Positions 1 to 7,441 are shown, numbered from the stretch's first letter. The stretch: DNA of 9,690 bases from Proteobacteria bacterium UBA4656 (GCA_002405525.1 DHLY01000167.1:20102-29791), one strand, 5' to 3'. The notes: generated by a model from the letters alone, not told the origin. Numbers and translations are program-made.

Positions 1-1
1 C

Positions 2-2218
2 GACGCGCACGCGCGCCGCAAGGCGCAGAACCTCGCCTGGCAGCGCCCCGGTGCGGCGCCGCTCGATGCCGCGCTGGCCGATGCCGACATCGCGCGCATC
101 CTGCGCCAGTCGGCGCGCGCGGGCCGCGAGGTGGCGGCGAAACGCCTCGTCGAGGCGCTGTCGACCGGCTGGACCCAGGGTCTCGACGCCGGGCTCGAGC
201 GCGAGGCGCGATTGTTCGCCGAAGCCGTGGTCGATCCCGAAGGCGGCAAGCGCGGCATCCGCGACTTCATCGAGCGGCGCAGCGCCGCGCTGCCCACGCG
301 GGCCGCGCCCGCGCGCCCCGCGGCGCAGGAGCTGATCGCGCGCGGCGAGCTGCTGCCGGTCGGCGCGCCGTTCTTCCCCGGTTTCACGCCGATCCCGCCG
401 CTGCAGTACGCCTTCGCGGTGACCAGGGATGCGGAGAGCGGCGAGCCGGTGTTCGACGATCCCGTGCGCTCCGAGCGCGAGGTCATCGTGCCGGTGGAGA
501 CCCCGGGACCGAACGAGGCCCTGGTCTACGTGCTGACCTCCGAGGTCAACTTCAACGACGTCTGGGCCCTGGTCGGCATCCCGATCTCGCCCTTCGACAG
601 CCACGACGAGGACGTGCACGTCACCGGCTCCGGCGGCATGGGCCTGGTGGTGGCGCTGGGCGAGGCGGCGCAGGCACAGGGCCGGCTCAAGGTGGGCGAC
701 CTGTGCGTGGTGTTCGCCGGCCAGTACGACCTGCTGGCGCCGATCGCCGGCCTCGACCCGATGTTCGCCGACTTCCACATCCAGGGCTACGAGACGCCCA
801 ACGGCAGCCACCAGCAGTTCCTGCGCGTGCAGGCGCCGCAGTTGCATCCGCTGCCGGCGGACCTGTCGCTGGAGCAGGCCGGCTCCTACGTGCTCAACCT
901 CGGCACCGCGGTGCGCGCGCTGTTCACCGTGCTCGGCGTGCAGCCGGGCCGCACGCTGTTCGTTGAGGGCGCGGCCACCGGCACCGGGCTGGAAGCGCTC
1001 AAGGCCGCGCGCCGCAACGGGCTGTCGGCGATCGGCCTGGTGTCGAGCGCGGACCGCGCGGCGGTGGTGCAGGCGGAAGGTGGCAGCGCGCTCAACCGGC
1101 GCGATCCGCGCTACGCGGGCCTGTTCACCATCGTGCCGCGCGGACGCGAGGCGATCCGCGACTGGGTCGCGCGCGGCCAGGTGCTGCTCGACGACGCGCG
1201 CGCCGGCAACGGCGGGCGGCTGGCCGACTTCGCCGTCTCGCACGCGGGCGAACTCGCCTTCCCGCGCACCGTGCAGCTGCTCGAGGACGGTGGCACGGTG
1301 ACCTTCTACGGCGCCTCGTCCGGCTACTACTTCAGTTTCGTCGGCCGCAAGGGCGGGCTCGCGCCGGGCGAGATGCTGCGCCGCGCGTCGATGCGCGCGG
1401 GCGAGGCGGTGCTGGTCTGGTACGGCGTGGGTCTCGCGAAGGGCGAGCTGGTCGATGCGCCCGGGCTGGAGGCCATCGAGGCCGCGCGCGCGGCCGGCGG
1501 GCGCATCGCGGTGGTGTGCGCCACCGATGCGCAGCGCGAGTTCGTGCAGTCGCTGGGCTTCGGCGACGGCATCCGCGGCGTGGCCTCGATCGAGGAGATC
1601 GCGCGCCGCGCCGGCGCCGATTTCGAGTGGCCCGACGGCATGCCCGAACTGCCCGACACGCGCACGAAGATCGCCGAATTCCGCGAGGCCGTGCGCGCCT
1701 TCCAGGAACGCACGCTCAAGCCGGTGGCGAGCGCGGTCGGACGCTTCCTGCGCTCGGCCGACAACCCGCGCGGGCAGCCGGAGGTCATCATCGAGCGCGC
1801 GGGACACGACGCGCTCGCGGTGTCGACCTCGCTGGTGATGCCCTACACCGGCCGCGTGGTGTACTTCGAGGACATGGAGTACGGGCGCTACACCTTCTAC
1901 GCGCCGCAGGTCTGGTACCGGCACCGCCAGGTGCTGTGCCCGACGCTCACCATCCGCGGCACGCACCTCAACAACCCGTACGAGGTCACGCTGATGAACC
2001 GCATGGTCGACGCCGGCCTGCTCGGCGTGACCGATCCGGTGATGGTGCCGTGGCAGGACCTGCCGAAGGCGCACCAGGCGATGTGGGACAACCGCCACGC
2101 CGGCGCCAACTACGTGTGCAACCACGCGCTGCCGGCCGCCGGCCTGCGCTCGCGCGAGCAGTTGTTCGAGGCCTGGGCCGCGCAGTTGGCCGAAGGGGAA
2201 GGGGAACACCATGGCTGA
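2..2218 (+). CDS. pcs: Propionyl-CoA synthase, C-terminal part (end of hydratase domain plus enoyl-CoA reductase domain); 5' end outside window
   Basis: The frame is open from base 2 with no stop, so the gene starts upstream; the GTG at 131 is probably internal. About 738 residues are visible. The first ~100 look like the C-terminal helices of an enoyl-CoA hydratase/crotonase domain (motif ARLFAEAV near 209-232). The rest is a medium-chain reductase of the crotonyl-CoA reductase type: VNFNDVW (545-565), GYETPNGS (785-808), nucleotide-binding GAATGTG (968-988) and a late GTH (1958-1966), with long family-specific insertions between. Known for the family: propionyl-CoA synthase is a three-domain fusion of roughly 1800 aa (CoA ligase, dehydratase, NADPH-dependent acrylyl-CoA reductase) converting 3-hydroxypropionate to propionyl-CoA while retaining the toxic acrylyl-CoA. 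Inferred: the ligase and most of the hydratase lie upstream. The gene overlaps malonyl-CoA reductase, which makes its substrate, supporting the call. Alternative: a shorter hydratase-reductase without the ligase. Confidence 0.85.
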   Translation, partial: DAHARRKAQNLAWQRPGAAPLDAALADADIARILRQSARAGREVAAKRLVEALSTGWTQGLDAGLEREARLFAEAVVDPEGGKRGIRDFIERRSAALPTRAAPARPAAQELIARGELLPVGAPFFPGFTPIPPLQYAFAVTRDAESGEPVFDDPVRSEREVIVPVETPGPNEALVYVLTSEVNFNDVWALVGIPISPFDSHDEDVHVTGSGGMGLVVALGEAAQAQGRLKVGDLCVVFAGQYDLLAPIAGLDPMFADFHIQGYETPNGSHQQFLRVQAPQLHPLPADLSLEQAGSYVLNLGTAVRALFTVLGVQPGRTLFVEGAATGTGLEALKAARRNGLSAIGLVSSADRAAVVQAEGGSALNRRDPRYAGLFTIVPRGREAIRDWVARGQVLLDDARAGNGGRLADFAVSHAGELAFPRTVQLLEDGGTVTFYGASSGYYFSFVGRKGGLAPGEMLRRASMRAGEAVLVWYGVGLAKGELVDAPGLEAIEAARAAGGRIAVVCATDAQREFVQSLGFGDGIRGVASIEEIARRAGADFEWPDGMPELPDTRTKIAEFREAVRAFQERTLKPVASAVGRFLRSADNPRGQPEVIIERAGHDALAVSTSLVMPYTGRVVYFEDMEYGRYTFYAPQVWYRHRQVLCPTLTIRGTHLNNPYEVTLMNRMVDAGLLGVTDPVMVPWQDLPKAHQAMWDNRHAGANYVCNHALPAAGLRSREQLFEAWAAQLAEGEGEHHG
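2193..2204 (+). promoter_or_regulatory. Ribosome binding site for malonyl-CoA reductase, inside the end of pcs
   Basis: Two tandem AAGGGG motifs (2193-2198 and 2199-2204) precede the ATG at 2211; the second leaves a 6-nt spacer. They are also codons of the Gly/Glu tail of the upstream protein. With the 8-nt overlap of the two genes (ATG at 2211, upstream TGA at 2216-2218), this suggests translational coupling and fixes the start of the downstream gene. Confidence 0.7.
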
Positions 2219-5200
2219 GCGTCGCAAGGGCCGCACGGCGGCGAAGGCATCGGCCCGGCCGGTCGCCAAGGCATCGAAGCAGGCGGCGCCGAAGTCGGCC
2301 GGCAAGCCCGCCGCGACAGCGGCCGCAAGACCGGCCGCGAAGGCGCCCGCACCCGCGGCGCGGCCCGCCGCGCCCGCCGGCCGCCTCGCCGGCAAGGTCG
2401 CCTTCATCACTGGGGCTGCCGGCAACATCGGCACCGACATCGTGCGCCTCTACCTCGCCGAGGGCGCCCGGGTCGCGATGGCCGGACGCGACGTGGCGAA
2501 GTTGAACGCCGCGCGCGCCGCCCTGCTGGCCGAGGCCGGCGCACCGGACGACCACGCCCTGGTGGTGCCGATGGACGGCGGCGACCCGGCGCAGGTGCAC
2601 ACCGCAATCGCGGCCACGGTCGCGGCCTGGGGCCGGATCGACGTGCTGGTGAACAACGCCGGATCGTCGGGTCCCAAGCAGCGTCTCGAAGACCTGCCGC
2701 TCGACCGCGCCGATCTCGACGCCGCGCGCGCCGCGGGCTCGACCGACACCGAGAGCGTGCTGGATGCCGCGCGCAGCCTGCTCGGCATGGCCTGGTACGT
2801 GATCCGCGCGGCGCTGCCGCACCTCGCGCCCGGCGCGTCGATCGTCAACGTCACCACCATCTTCTCGCGCACCGAGTACTTCGGCCGCGCCGCCTACGTG
2901 GTGCCCAAGGCCGCCTTCAACGCGCTGTCGCGCAACCTCGCGCTGGAGCTCGGCGCGCGCGGCATCCGGGTCAACACCGTGCTGCCCGGCCCGATCGACA
3001 GCGAGCGCATCCGCAACGTGTTCGCCGCGATGGACAAGCTGCGCCATGGCACCCGCGGCACCACCGCGCGCGAGTTCATCGACCGCATGTCGCTGGCGCG
3101 CGCGCGCGACGGCGTGCCCGAGTTCGGCCTGCCCTCCATCCGCGACGTGGCCAACACGGTGCGCTTCCTCGGCAGCGAGGAGTCGGCGGCCTTCAACGGC
3201 CACGACTTCGAGGTCACCCACGGGATGGCGGCCGAGGCCGAGAGCAAGAGCACCTGGATGTCGCGGCCGGAGCTGCGCACGGTGGATGGCACCGGGGCCA
3301 GGATCCTGGTCGCGGCCGGCGAGCAGCTCGCGGACGCGCTGGAGATCGCGCGCATCCAGGCGCGCTGCGGCGCCGAGGTGCTGCTCGGCCTGCCGACCGC
3401 GGAGCTGGTCAAGCAGGCCGGCGGCATCCTCGACACGACGCCCGAGGACCGCCGCATCCTGCCGGTGCTGGTCGACCGCACGCGGCCGGCGACGGTGGCG
3501 GCGGCGCTGGCGGCGGAAGCGGGCAGCGGCCGGCTGAGCGGCGCGATCATCCTGCCCACCGCCGGCCCTCACGCGCTGCGCGGCCCGCTGTCGCAGGTTA
3601 CCGACGCCGAGATCGCGGCCTTCATCGAGCGCGAGATCGTCGGCGCGCTGGCCCTGGCGCGCGAACTCTCGCGCTTCTGGCACCACGTCTCCGGCCTGGA
3701 GCAGGGCGCGCGCGTCGTGTTCCTGAGCAACGGCGACGACGGCGCCGGCAACGCGGTGGCCGACGTGCTGCGCGCGGCGGTGGAGGAACTGCTGCGCGTC
3801 TGGCGTCAGGAGTCGGCCGCCGACATGCGCGAGGGCGAGCCGGGCGTGGTGCAGTGGGGCAACCAGCTGCTGCGCTGGTCGAACAGCGAGTCGGAGAACC
3901 TGCCCTTCGCCGGCCGCCAGGTGGCGCGCCTGCTGTTCACGCACCGCCGCATCGAGCCGATCGACCTCTACCTGCCACGCTCGATCCGGGAAGCCACCGG
4001 TGCGCGCCGCGCCGCAGTGCCCGAGATCGAGACCCTGCACGGCCTGCACAAGGGCAAGGTGGCGCTGATCACCGGCGGCTCGTCGGGGATCGGCGGCCAG
4101 GTCGCGCGCTTCCTCGCCGCGGCCGGCGCGCGCGTGATGCTGGTCGCGCGCGGGGCGGAGAGCCTGACCGCGACGCGCGACGGCATCGTGGCCGAACTGG
4201 AAGACAGCGGCTACTGGGGCGCGCGGCGCCGCGTGCAGACCCTGGCCGGCGTGGATGTCGGCGACCTGGCCGCCGTCGAGCACGCGGTCAAGGTGACGCT
4301 CGACACCTTCGGCCGTGTCGACGTGCTGATCAACTGCGCGGGCGTGGCGGGCGCCGAGGAGATGGTGGTCGACCTGCCGCTGGACGCCTGGCGTTACACG
4401 CTGGACGCCAACCTGGTGTCGAACTACGCGCTGATGCAGCGCGTGATCCCGCTGATGAAGGCGCAGGGCAGCGGCTACATCCTCAACGTCTCGTCCTACT
4501 TCGGCGGCGAGAAGTACGTCGCGACCCCTTATCCGAACCGGTCCGACTACGCCGTGTCCAAGGCCGGCCAGCGTGCGCTGGCCGAAAGCCTCGCGCGCTT
4601 CGTCGGCCCCGAGATCCAGATCAACGCGATCGCGCCCGGCCCGGTGGAAGGCGAGCGCCTGAAGGGCAAGGGCGGCAAGGCCGGTCTGTTCGAGCGCCGC
4701 GGGCGCCTGATCCTCGAGAACCGTCGCCTCAACGCGGTGTATGCCGCGGTGGTGCGCGGCCTGCGCGCGGGCGAGCCGGTCGACACCCTGCTGGAGTGGA
4801 TCGCGGTCAACGACGTCGCGCGCATCCTCGAAGGCGACGCGCCGGCGCCGTTGGCGCGACTGGCAACCACGGTGGCGGCTGAGGCCGAGGCCGGCGCCGG
4901 CGCGACCTGGGACCGCTACATGGTCAACGCCTCCATCGCGCGCAAGCTGGTGGGTCGACTGTCGTGCGCCGGCTACCTGGTCGGCGACGAGGGACTGGCG
5001 GCGGGCGAGGACTGCATCGTCCGGCTGGCCACGCCGCCCGAACCCTTCCTGCCGCCTGGCCAGGTGCGCACCGAGGCGGCCAAGATCCGCGACGGCGTGC
5101 TCTCCCTGCTGCACCTGCGGCGCATGCCGACCGAGACGGAAGTGGCGTTGGCCACGGTGTACTTCCTCGCCGACCGGGCGATCAGTGGCGAGACCTTCCA

Positions 5201-6002
5201 GCCCTCCGGCGGGCTGAACCTCGAGCGCTCCATCACCGAGCGTGAACTGTTCGGCAGCGTCAAGCGCGAGCGCCTGGACCTGATGCGCGGACGCACCGCG
5301 TGGGTGATCGGCGAGCACCTCGTGCAGCACCTCGCGCGCGCGGTGTCCGTGTTCGCCACCCAGGGCCAGGCCGGGAAAGTGGTGCTGGTCACCCGCAGCA
5401 AGGCCTCCGCCGCGGCGGTGATCGAGCACCTCAGTCCCAGCGAGGCTGCGGTGGTGCGGGTGATCGCCTGCGGCGGCGACGTTGAGTCCGGGATGGACGC
5501 AGCACTCCGCGACGGCGGCCGGCCGGCGAGCATCGTGTGCACGCCGTTCGCGCCGCTGCCGGACGAACTGTACGACGCCGAGGGCCGCTGGCTCGACACT
5601 GCCGCTTTCCGTGCGGTGGTCGAGGAGCAGCTCACCCACCACTTCCGGGTCGCGCGCAAGGCGGCGCTGTACGACGACGTGAGCCTCATGCTGGTCTCAC
5701 CCGACGTGCCGCCGGCCGCCTCGGCCGCGCCTTTCGCGTTGGCCAACTTCGTCAAGACCACCCTGCACGCCTTCACCGGCACCCTGGCGGTCGAGTGCGA
5801 GCGCCTGGTGCATGACGCGGTGATCAACCAGATCAACCTCACGCGGCGCGCGCGCAGCGAGGAACCGCGCAACGCGGCCGAGACGGCCGAGGAGCTCGAA
5901 CGCTTCGGTCGCGCCGTGCTGCTTGCCGGCGCGCCGCTGGCGCGGCTGGAGGACAGCCGGTATCGGTCGCGGATCTATCGCGGGATGGCCATCACGGTGT
6001 AG
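2211..6002 (+). CDS. mcr: Bifunctional malonyl-CoA reductase (malonyl-CoA to 3-hydroxypropionate), with N-terminal extension
   Basis: This 1263-aa protein reduces malonyl-CoA to malonate semialdehyde and then to 3-hydroxypropionate with NADPH. It matches Chloroflexus malonyl-CoA reductase (about 1219 aa) end to end as I remember it, including RMPTETEVALATVYFLADR and the final RGMAITV. Residues 1-56 are an Ala/Lys/Pro-rich extension. N-terminal half: SDR domain with TGAAGNIG (67-74), NNAG (148-151) and YVVPK (Y229, K233), then a non-catalytic Rossmann-like region (~360-590). C-terminal half: SDR domain with TGGSSGIG (621-628), NCAG (708-711), S761/S762 and YAVSK (Y780, K784), then a second Rossmann-like region (from ~1026). 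Known: in Chloroflexus the C-terminal half makes malonate semialdehyde and the N-terminal half reduces it. The start is supported by a strong ribosome binding site; no other start codon lies between the extension and GRLAGK. It overlaps pcs by 8 nt, so the two are probably one operon. Confidence 0.95.
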   Translation: MAERRKGRTAAKASARPVAKASKQAAPKSAGKPAATAAARPAAKAPAPAARPAAPAGRLAGKVAFITGAAGNIGTDIVRLYLAEGARVAMAGRDVAKLNAARAALLAEAGAPDDHALVVPMDGGDPAQVHTAIAATVAAWGRIDVLVNNAGSSGPKQRLEDLPLDRADLDAARAAGSTDTESVLDAARSLLGMAWYVIRAALPHLAPGASIVNVTTIFSRTEYFGRAAYVVPKAAFNALSRNLALELGARGIRVNTVLPGPIDSERIRNVFAAMDKLRHGTRGTTAREFIDRMSLARARDGVPEFGLPSIRDVANTVRFLGSEESAAFNGHDFEVTHGMAAEAESKSTWMSRPELRTVDGTGARILVAAGEQLADALEIARIQARCGAEVLLGLPTAELVKQAGGILDTTPEDRRILPVLVDRTRPATVAAALAAEAGSGRLSGAIILPTAGPHALRGPLSQVTDAEIAAFIEREIVGALALARELSRFWHHVSGLEQGARVVFLSNGDDGAGNAVADVLRAAVEELLRVWRQESAADMREGEPGVVQWGNQLLRWSNSESENLPFAGRQVARLLFTHRRIEPIDLYLPRSIREATGARRAAVPEIETLHGLHKGKVALITGGSSGIGGQVARFLAAAGARVMLVARGAESLTATRDGIVAELEDSGYWGARRRVQTLAGVDVGDLAAVEHAVKVTLDTFGRVDVLINCAGVAGAEEMVVDLPLDAWRYTLDANLVSNYALMQRVIPLMKAQGSGYILNVSSYFGGEKYVATPYPNRSDYAVSKAGQRALAESLARFVGPEIQINAIAPGPVEGERLKGKGGKAGLFERRGRLILENRRLNAVYAAVVRGLRAGEPVDTLLEWIAVNDVARILEGDAPAPLARLATTVAAEAEAGAGATWDRYMVNASIARKLVGRLSCAGYLVGDEGLAAGEDCIVRLATPPEPFLPPGQVRTEAAKIRDGVLSLLHLRRMPTETEVALATVYFLADRAISGETFQPSGGLNLERSITERELFGSVKRERLDLMRGRTAWVIGEHLVQHLARAVSVFATQGQAGKVVLVTRSKASAAAVIEHLSPSEAAVVRVIACGGDVESGMDAALRDGGRPASIVCTPFAPLPDELYDAEGRWLDTAAFRAVVEEQLTHHFRVARKAALYDDVSLMLVSPDVPPAASAAPFALANFVKTTLHAFTGTLAVECERLVHDAVINQINLTRRARSEEPRNAAETAEELERFGRAVLLAGAPLARLEDSRYRSRIYRGMAITV

Positions 6003-6019
6003 CGGGGCCCAGGGCCCGG

Positions 6020-6097
6020 CGTAGGGTGCAATGAGCGCAGCGAAGTGAACCGCCCGATCGAAGCCGATGTACTTCGCTGCGCACACTGCACCCTACG
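6020..6097. repeat. REP-like long inverted repeat downstream of mcr
   Basis: Two 27-nt arms, 6020-6046 and 6071-6097, are reverse complements with only two mismatches and flank a 24-nt spacer. The outer part of each arm reads GTAGGGTGCA (6021-6030) against TGCACCCTAC (6087-6096); the inner part reads GCGCAGCGAAGT against ACTTCGCTGCGC. The pattern resembles a 'TAGGGTGCAAT' palindromic repeat I recall between genes of many proteobacteria. It sits between convergent genes (mcr and the minus-strand lipoprotein), 18 nt after the mcr stop. It could form a long hairpin and act as a bidirectional transcription or RNA-stability boundary. No T-run follows it, so it is not a classical intrinsic terminator. 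Confidence 0.8.
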
Positions 6098-6116
6098 GGG
6101 TCTGCGCGGTGCCGGC

Positions 6117-6175
6117 ACGACAACAGGTGTCGTCGCGCACTCAAGTCGCTCGCGAAGCGGATCGGTCCTTCCGCT
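6117..6175. other. Two short hairpin-capable sequences in the convergent gap
   Basis: ACGACA (6117-6122) pairs with TGTCGT (6128-6133) across a 5-nt loop, and AGCGGA (6156-6161) pairs with TCCGCT (6170-6175) across an 8-nt loop. Neither is followed by a T-run on either strand. They lie past the end of the minus-strand lipoprotein gene and may help end its transcript, but stems this short also occur by chance in GC-rich DNA. Confidence 0.25.
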
Positions 6176-6231
6176 GGACCCTATACCCGGGGCCCTTGGA
6201 CCACCGATGCACGACGCCAAACGACGCCGCG

Positions 6232-6429
6232 TCAGCCGCCCTGCCTCTCCAGCGCCTCGTCCTGCCGCTGTTTGGCCTCCAGCGTGGCCTGCTCGACGGC
6301 CTGCGCGCGCACCTGCGGGTCGCGCGGGTCCGGCGCAGCAGGTGCTTGCGCATCCGGCGGAGCCCCGGTCGGCGCGCAGGCTGCGAGCAGGGTGCAGAGC
6401 AGGGTGGCGATCGGCAGGCTGCGGGGCAT
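6232..6429 (-). CDS. Small lipoprotein, 65 aa
   Basis: The 65-aa product starts MPRSLPIATLLCTLLAAC: a short basic start, a hydrophobic stretch and a lipobox (LAAC, Cys18), as in signal peptidase II substrates. After Cys18 come about 22 residues rich in Pro and Ala, then a charged, probably helical segment rich in Gln, Glu and Arg (QAVEQATLEAKQRQDEALE). The expected fate is lipid attachment at the cysteine and anchoring in the inner or outer membrane facing the periplasm; Ala at +2 does not suggest inner-membrane retention. The ATG is preceded on the minus strand by GGAG with a 7-nt spacer (GGAGTCCACC-ATG), which supports a real gene despite its small size. It is divergent from the short-chain dehydrogenase and convergent with mcr. 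I recognise no family; the function is unknown. Confidence 0.75.
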   Translation of the reverse strand: MPRSLPIATLLCTLLAACAPTGAPPDAQAPAAPDPRDPQVRAQAVEQATLEAKQRQDEALERQGG

Positions 6430-6503
6430 GGTGGACTCCGGACGGGCTTCGGCTAGCCTAACGCCCCATCCGCGGCCCGTGCGCCCGCGGCACGGAGATC
6501 GCG
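6430..6503. promoter_or_regulatory. Divergent intergenic region with both ribosome binding sites
   Basis: This 74-nt gap separates the minus-strand lipoprotein from the plus-strand short-chain dehydrogenase, so it should hold the promoters of both unless they start inside the neighbouring genes. GGAG elements are seen for both: minus strand just upstream of 6429, plus strand 6494-6497 (6 nt before the ATG at 6504). I could not identify convincing -35/-10 boxes. The only less GC-rich patch is around 6450-6462 (GGCTAGCCTAAC), which contains the palindrome GGCTAGCC. Confidence 0.4.
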
Positions 6504-7280
6504 ATGGACGGCAGCCGCTGGCGGCTCGACGGCCGCGTGGCCCTGGTGACCGGGGCGAGCAAGGGCATCGGCCGCGCCTGCGCGGCGGAACTGCTGGCCT
6601 TCGGCGCCGACGTGCTGCTGGTCGCGCGCGGCGAGGACGCTCTGGAAACGGCGCGTGCCGAGCTAGCGGCCGGGTTCCCCGGCCATCGCGTGCTGGCGTT
6701 CGCGGCCGACCTCGCCGAGCCCGAGCAGCGGCTGGACCTCTTCGACTGGATCACCGACCTCGCCGTGGCGCCATCGATCCTGGTCAACAACGTCGGCACC
6801 AACATCCGCAAGCCGACCCTGGCCTACGACGCCGTCGAGGTGGCGCGGATCTTCGAGACCAATCTGTTTTCGGCCTTCGACCTGTGCCGGCTGGCCCATC
6901 CTCTGCTCGCCGGCCACGCGCAGTCGGCCATCGTGAACATCGGTTCGGTGGCGGGCCAGACCGCGCTGCGCACCGGCTCTCCCTACGCGATGACCAAGGC
7001 CGCGCTCGCGCAGTTGACGCGCAACCTCGCGGTGGAGTGGGCCGCCGACGGCATCCGCGTCAACGCGGTCGCCCCGTGGTACATCCGCACGCCGCTGGCC
7101 GCCGCGGTGCTCGCGGACCCGACCTACCTCGGCGATGTGCTCGACCGGACGCCGGCCGGGCGGATCGGTGAACCGGAGGAAGTGGCTGCCGCGGCGGCCT
7201 TCCTTTGCCTTCCGGCGTCGTCCTATGTGACCGGACAGTGCCTGGCCGTCGACGGCGGGTTCCTGCAGTACGGCTTCTGA
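6504..7280 (+). CDS. Tropinone-reductase-like short-chain dehydrogenase/reductase (SDR)
   Basis: A 258-aa classical SDR, of usual family length, predicted to be a cytosolic NAD(P)H-dependent oxidoreductase. Visible features: cofactor-binding TGASKGIG (16-23), VARG (40-43) after the second strand, NNVG (95-98, Val in place of the usual Ala), catalytic S148 (NIGS), Y161 and K165 (YAMTK, exactly 13 after the Ser), and a C-terminal [10 protein letters not shown] signature. The segments [11 protein letters not shown] and [15 protein letters not shown] are hallmarks of the plant tropinone reductase subgroup and its bacterial relatives, whose bacterial substrates are mostly unknown. The ATG is supported by GGAG at 6494-6497. 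It lies downstream of the 3-hydroxypropionate genes on the same strand but is separated by a REP-like repeat and a minus-strand gene, so it is probably a separate unit. Although it shares the SDR fold with malonyl-CoA reductase, it is clearly another subfamily. Confidence 0.9.
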   Translation: MDGSRWRLDGRVALVTGASKGIGRACAAELLAFGADVLLVARGEDALETARAELAAGFPGHRVLAFAADLAEPEQRLDLFDWITDLAVAPSILVNNVGTNIRKPTLAYDAVEVARIFETNLFSAFDLCRLAHPLLAGHAQSAIVNIGSVAGQTALRTGSPYAMTKAALAQLTRNLAVEWAADGIRVNAVAPWYIRTPLAAAVLADPTYLGDVLDRTPAGRIGEPEEVAAAAAFLCLPASSYVTGQCLAVDGGFLQYGF

Positions 7281-7297
7281 ACGCAGAGCCCCCCTGG

Positions 7298-7320
7298 AGG
7301 AGCGCGCCCTGCGCGCGACC
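7298..7320. repeat. REP-like short palindrome downstream of the SDR gene
   Basis: The stretch GGAGGAGCGCGCCCTGCGCG and the bases just after it resemble the 'TAGGAGCGCGCC-TGCGCGCGACC' repeats I recall between genes of Xanthomonadaceae and Pseudomonas. GCGCG (7302-7306) pairs with CGCGC (7312-7316) around CCCTG. It lies 17 nt after the SDR stop codon, a typical REP position. It appears as a single copy and family membership is from memory. Confidence 0.5.
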
Positions 7321-7441
7321 GCACGAACCGATGCGTGCCTCGAACCCCGATGCCGCGGTCACCCGCACGGCGGGCTCCTGCATTTTCTTTACAGGCGTTG
7401 CCGGATCATCACGCGGTCGCCAACGAACCCCGGAGACCGCC

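Noticed and set aside
131..133. GTG at 131 as the true start of the first gene
   Set aside because: The frame is open back to the window edge and the residues before it continue the same hydratase-like sequence. No ribosome binding site is evident, so the gene most likely begins upstream.
1516..2505. A 329-codon plus-strand frame spanning the pcs/mcr junction
   Set aside because: The translation is Arg/Ala/Pro-rich and lies out of frame with two well-supported enzyme genes; it is a shadow.
1986..5642. A 1218-codon open frame on the minus strand, antisense to malonyl-CoA reductase
   Set aside because: It mirrors a GC-rich gene whose third positions are mostly G or C, which removes stops from the opposite frame. 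Its product is His/Arg/Ala-rich low-complexity sequence with no family features.
7388..7416. Promoter with TTTACA (7388-7393) before the SYLF gene
   Set aside because: The -35-like box lies in a local AT-rich patch, but at 17 nt spacing the sequence is ACGCGG, not a credible -10 box.
7205..7441. N-terminal extension of the SYLF protein back into the SDR gene
   Set aside because: The extension would overlap the SDR coding region and bury the signal peptide inside the protein; GTG 7442 has a good ribosome binding site.
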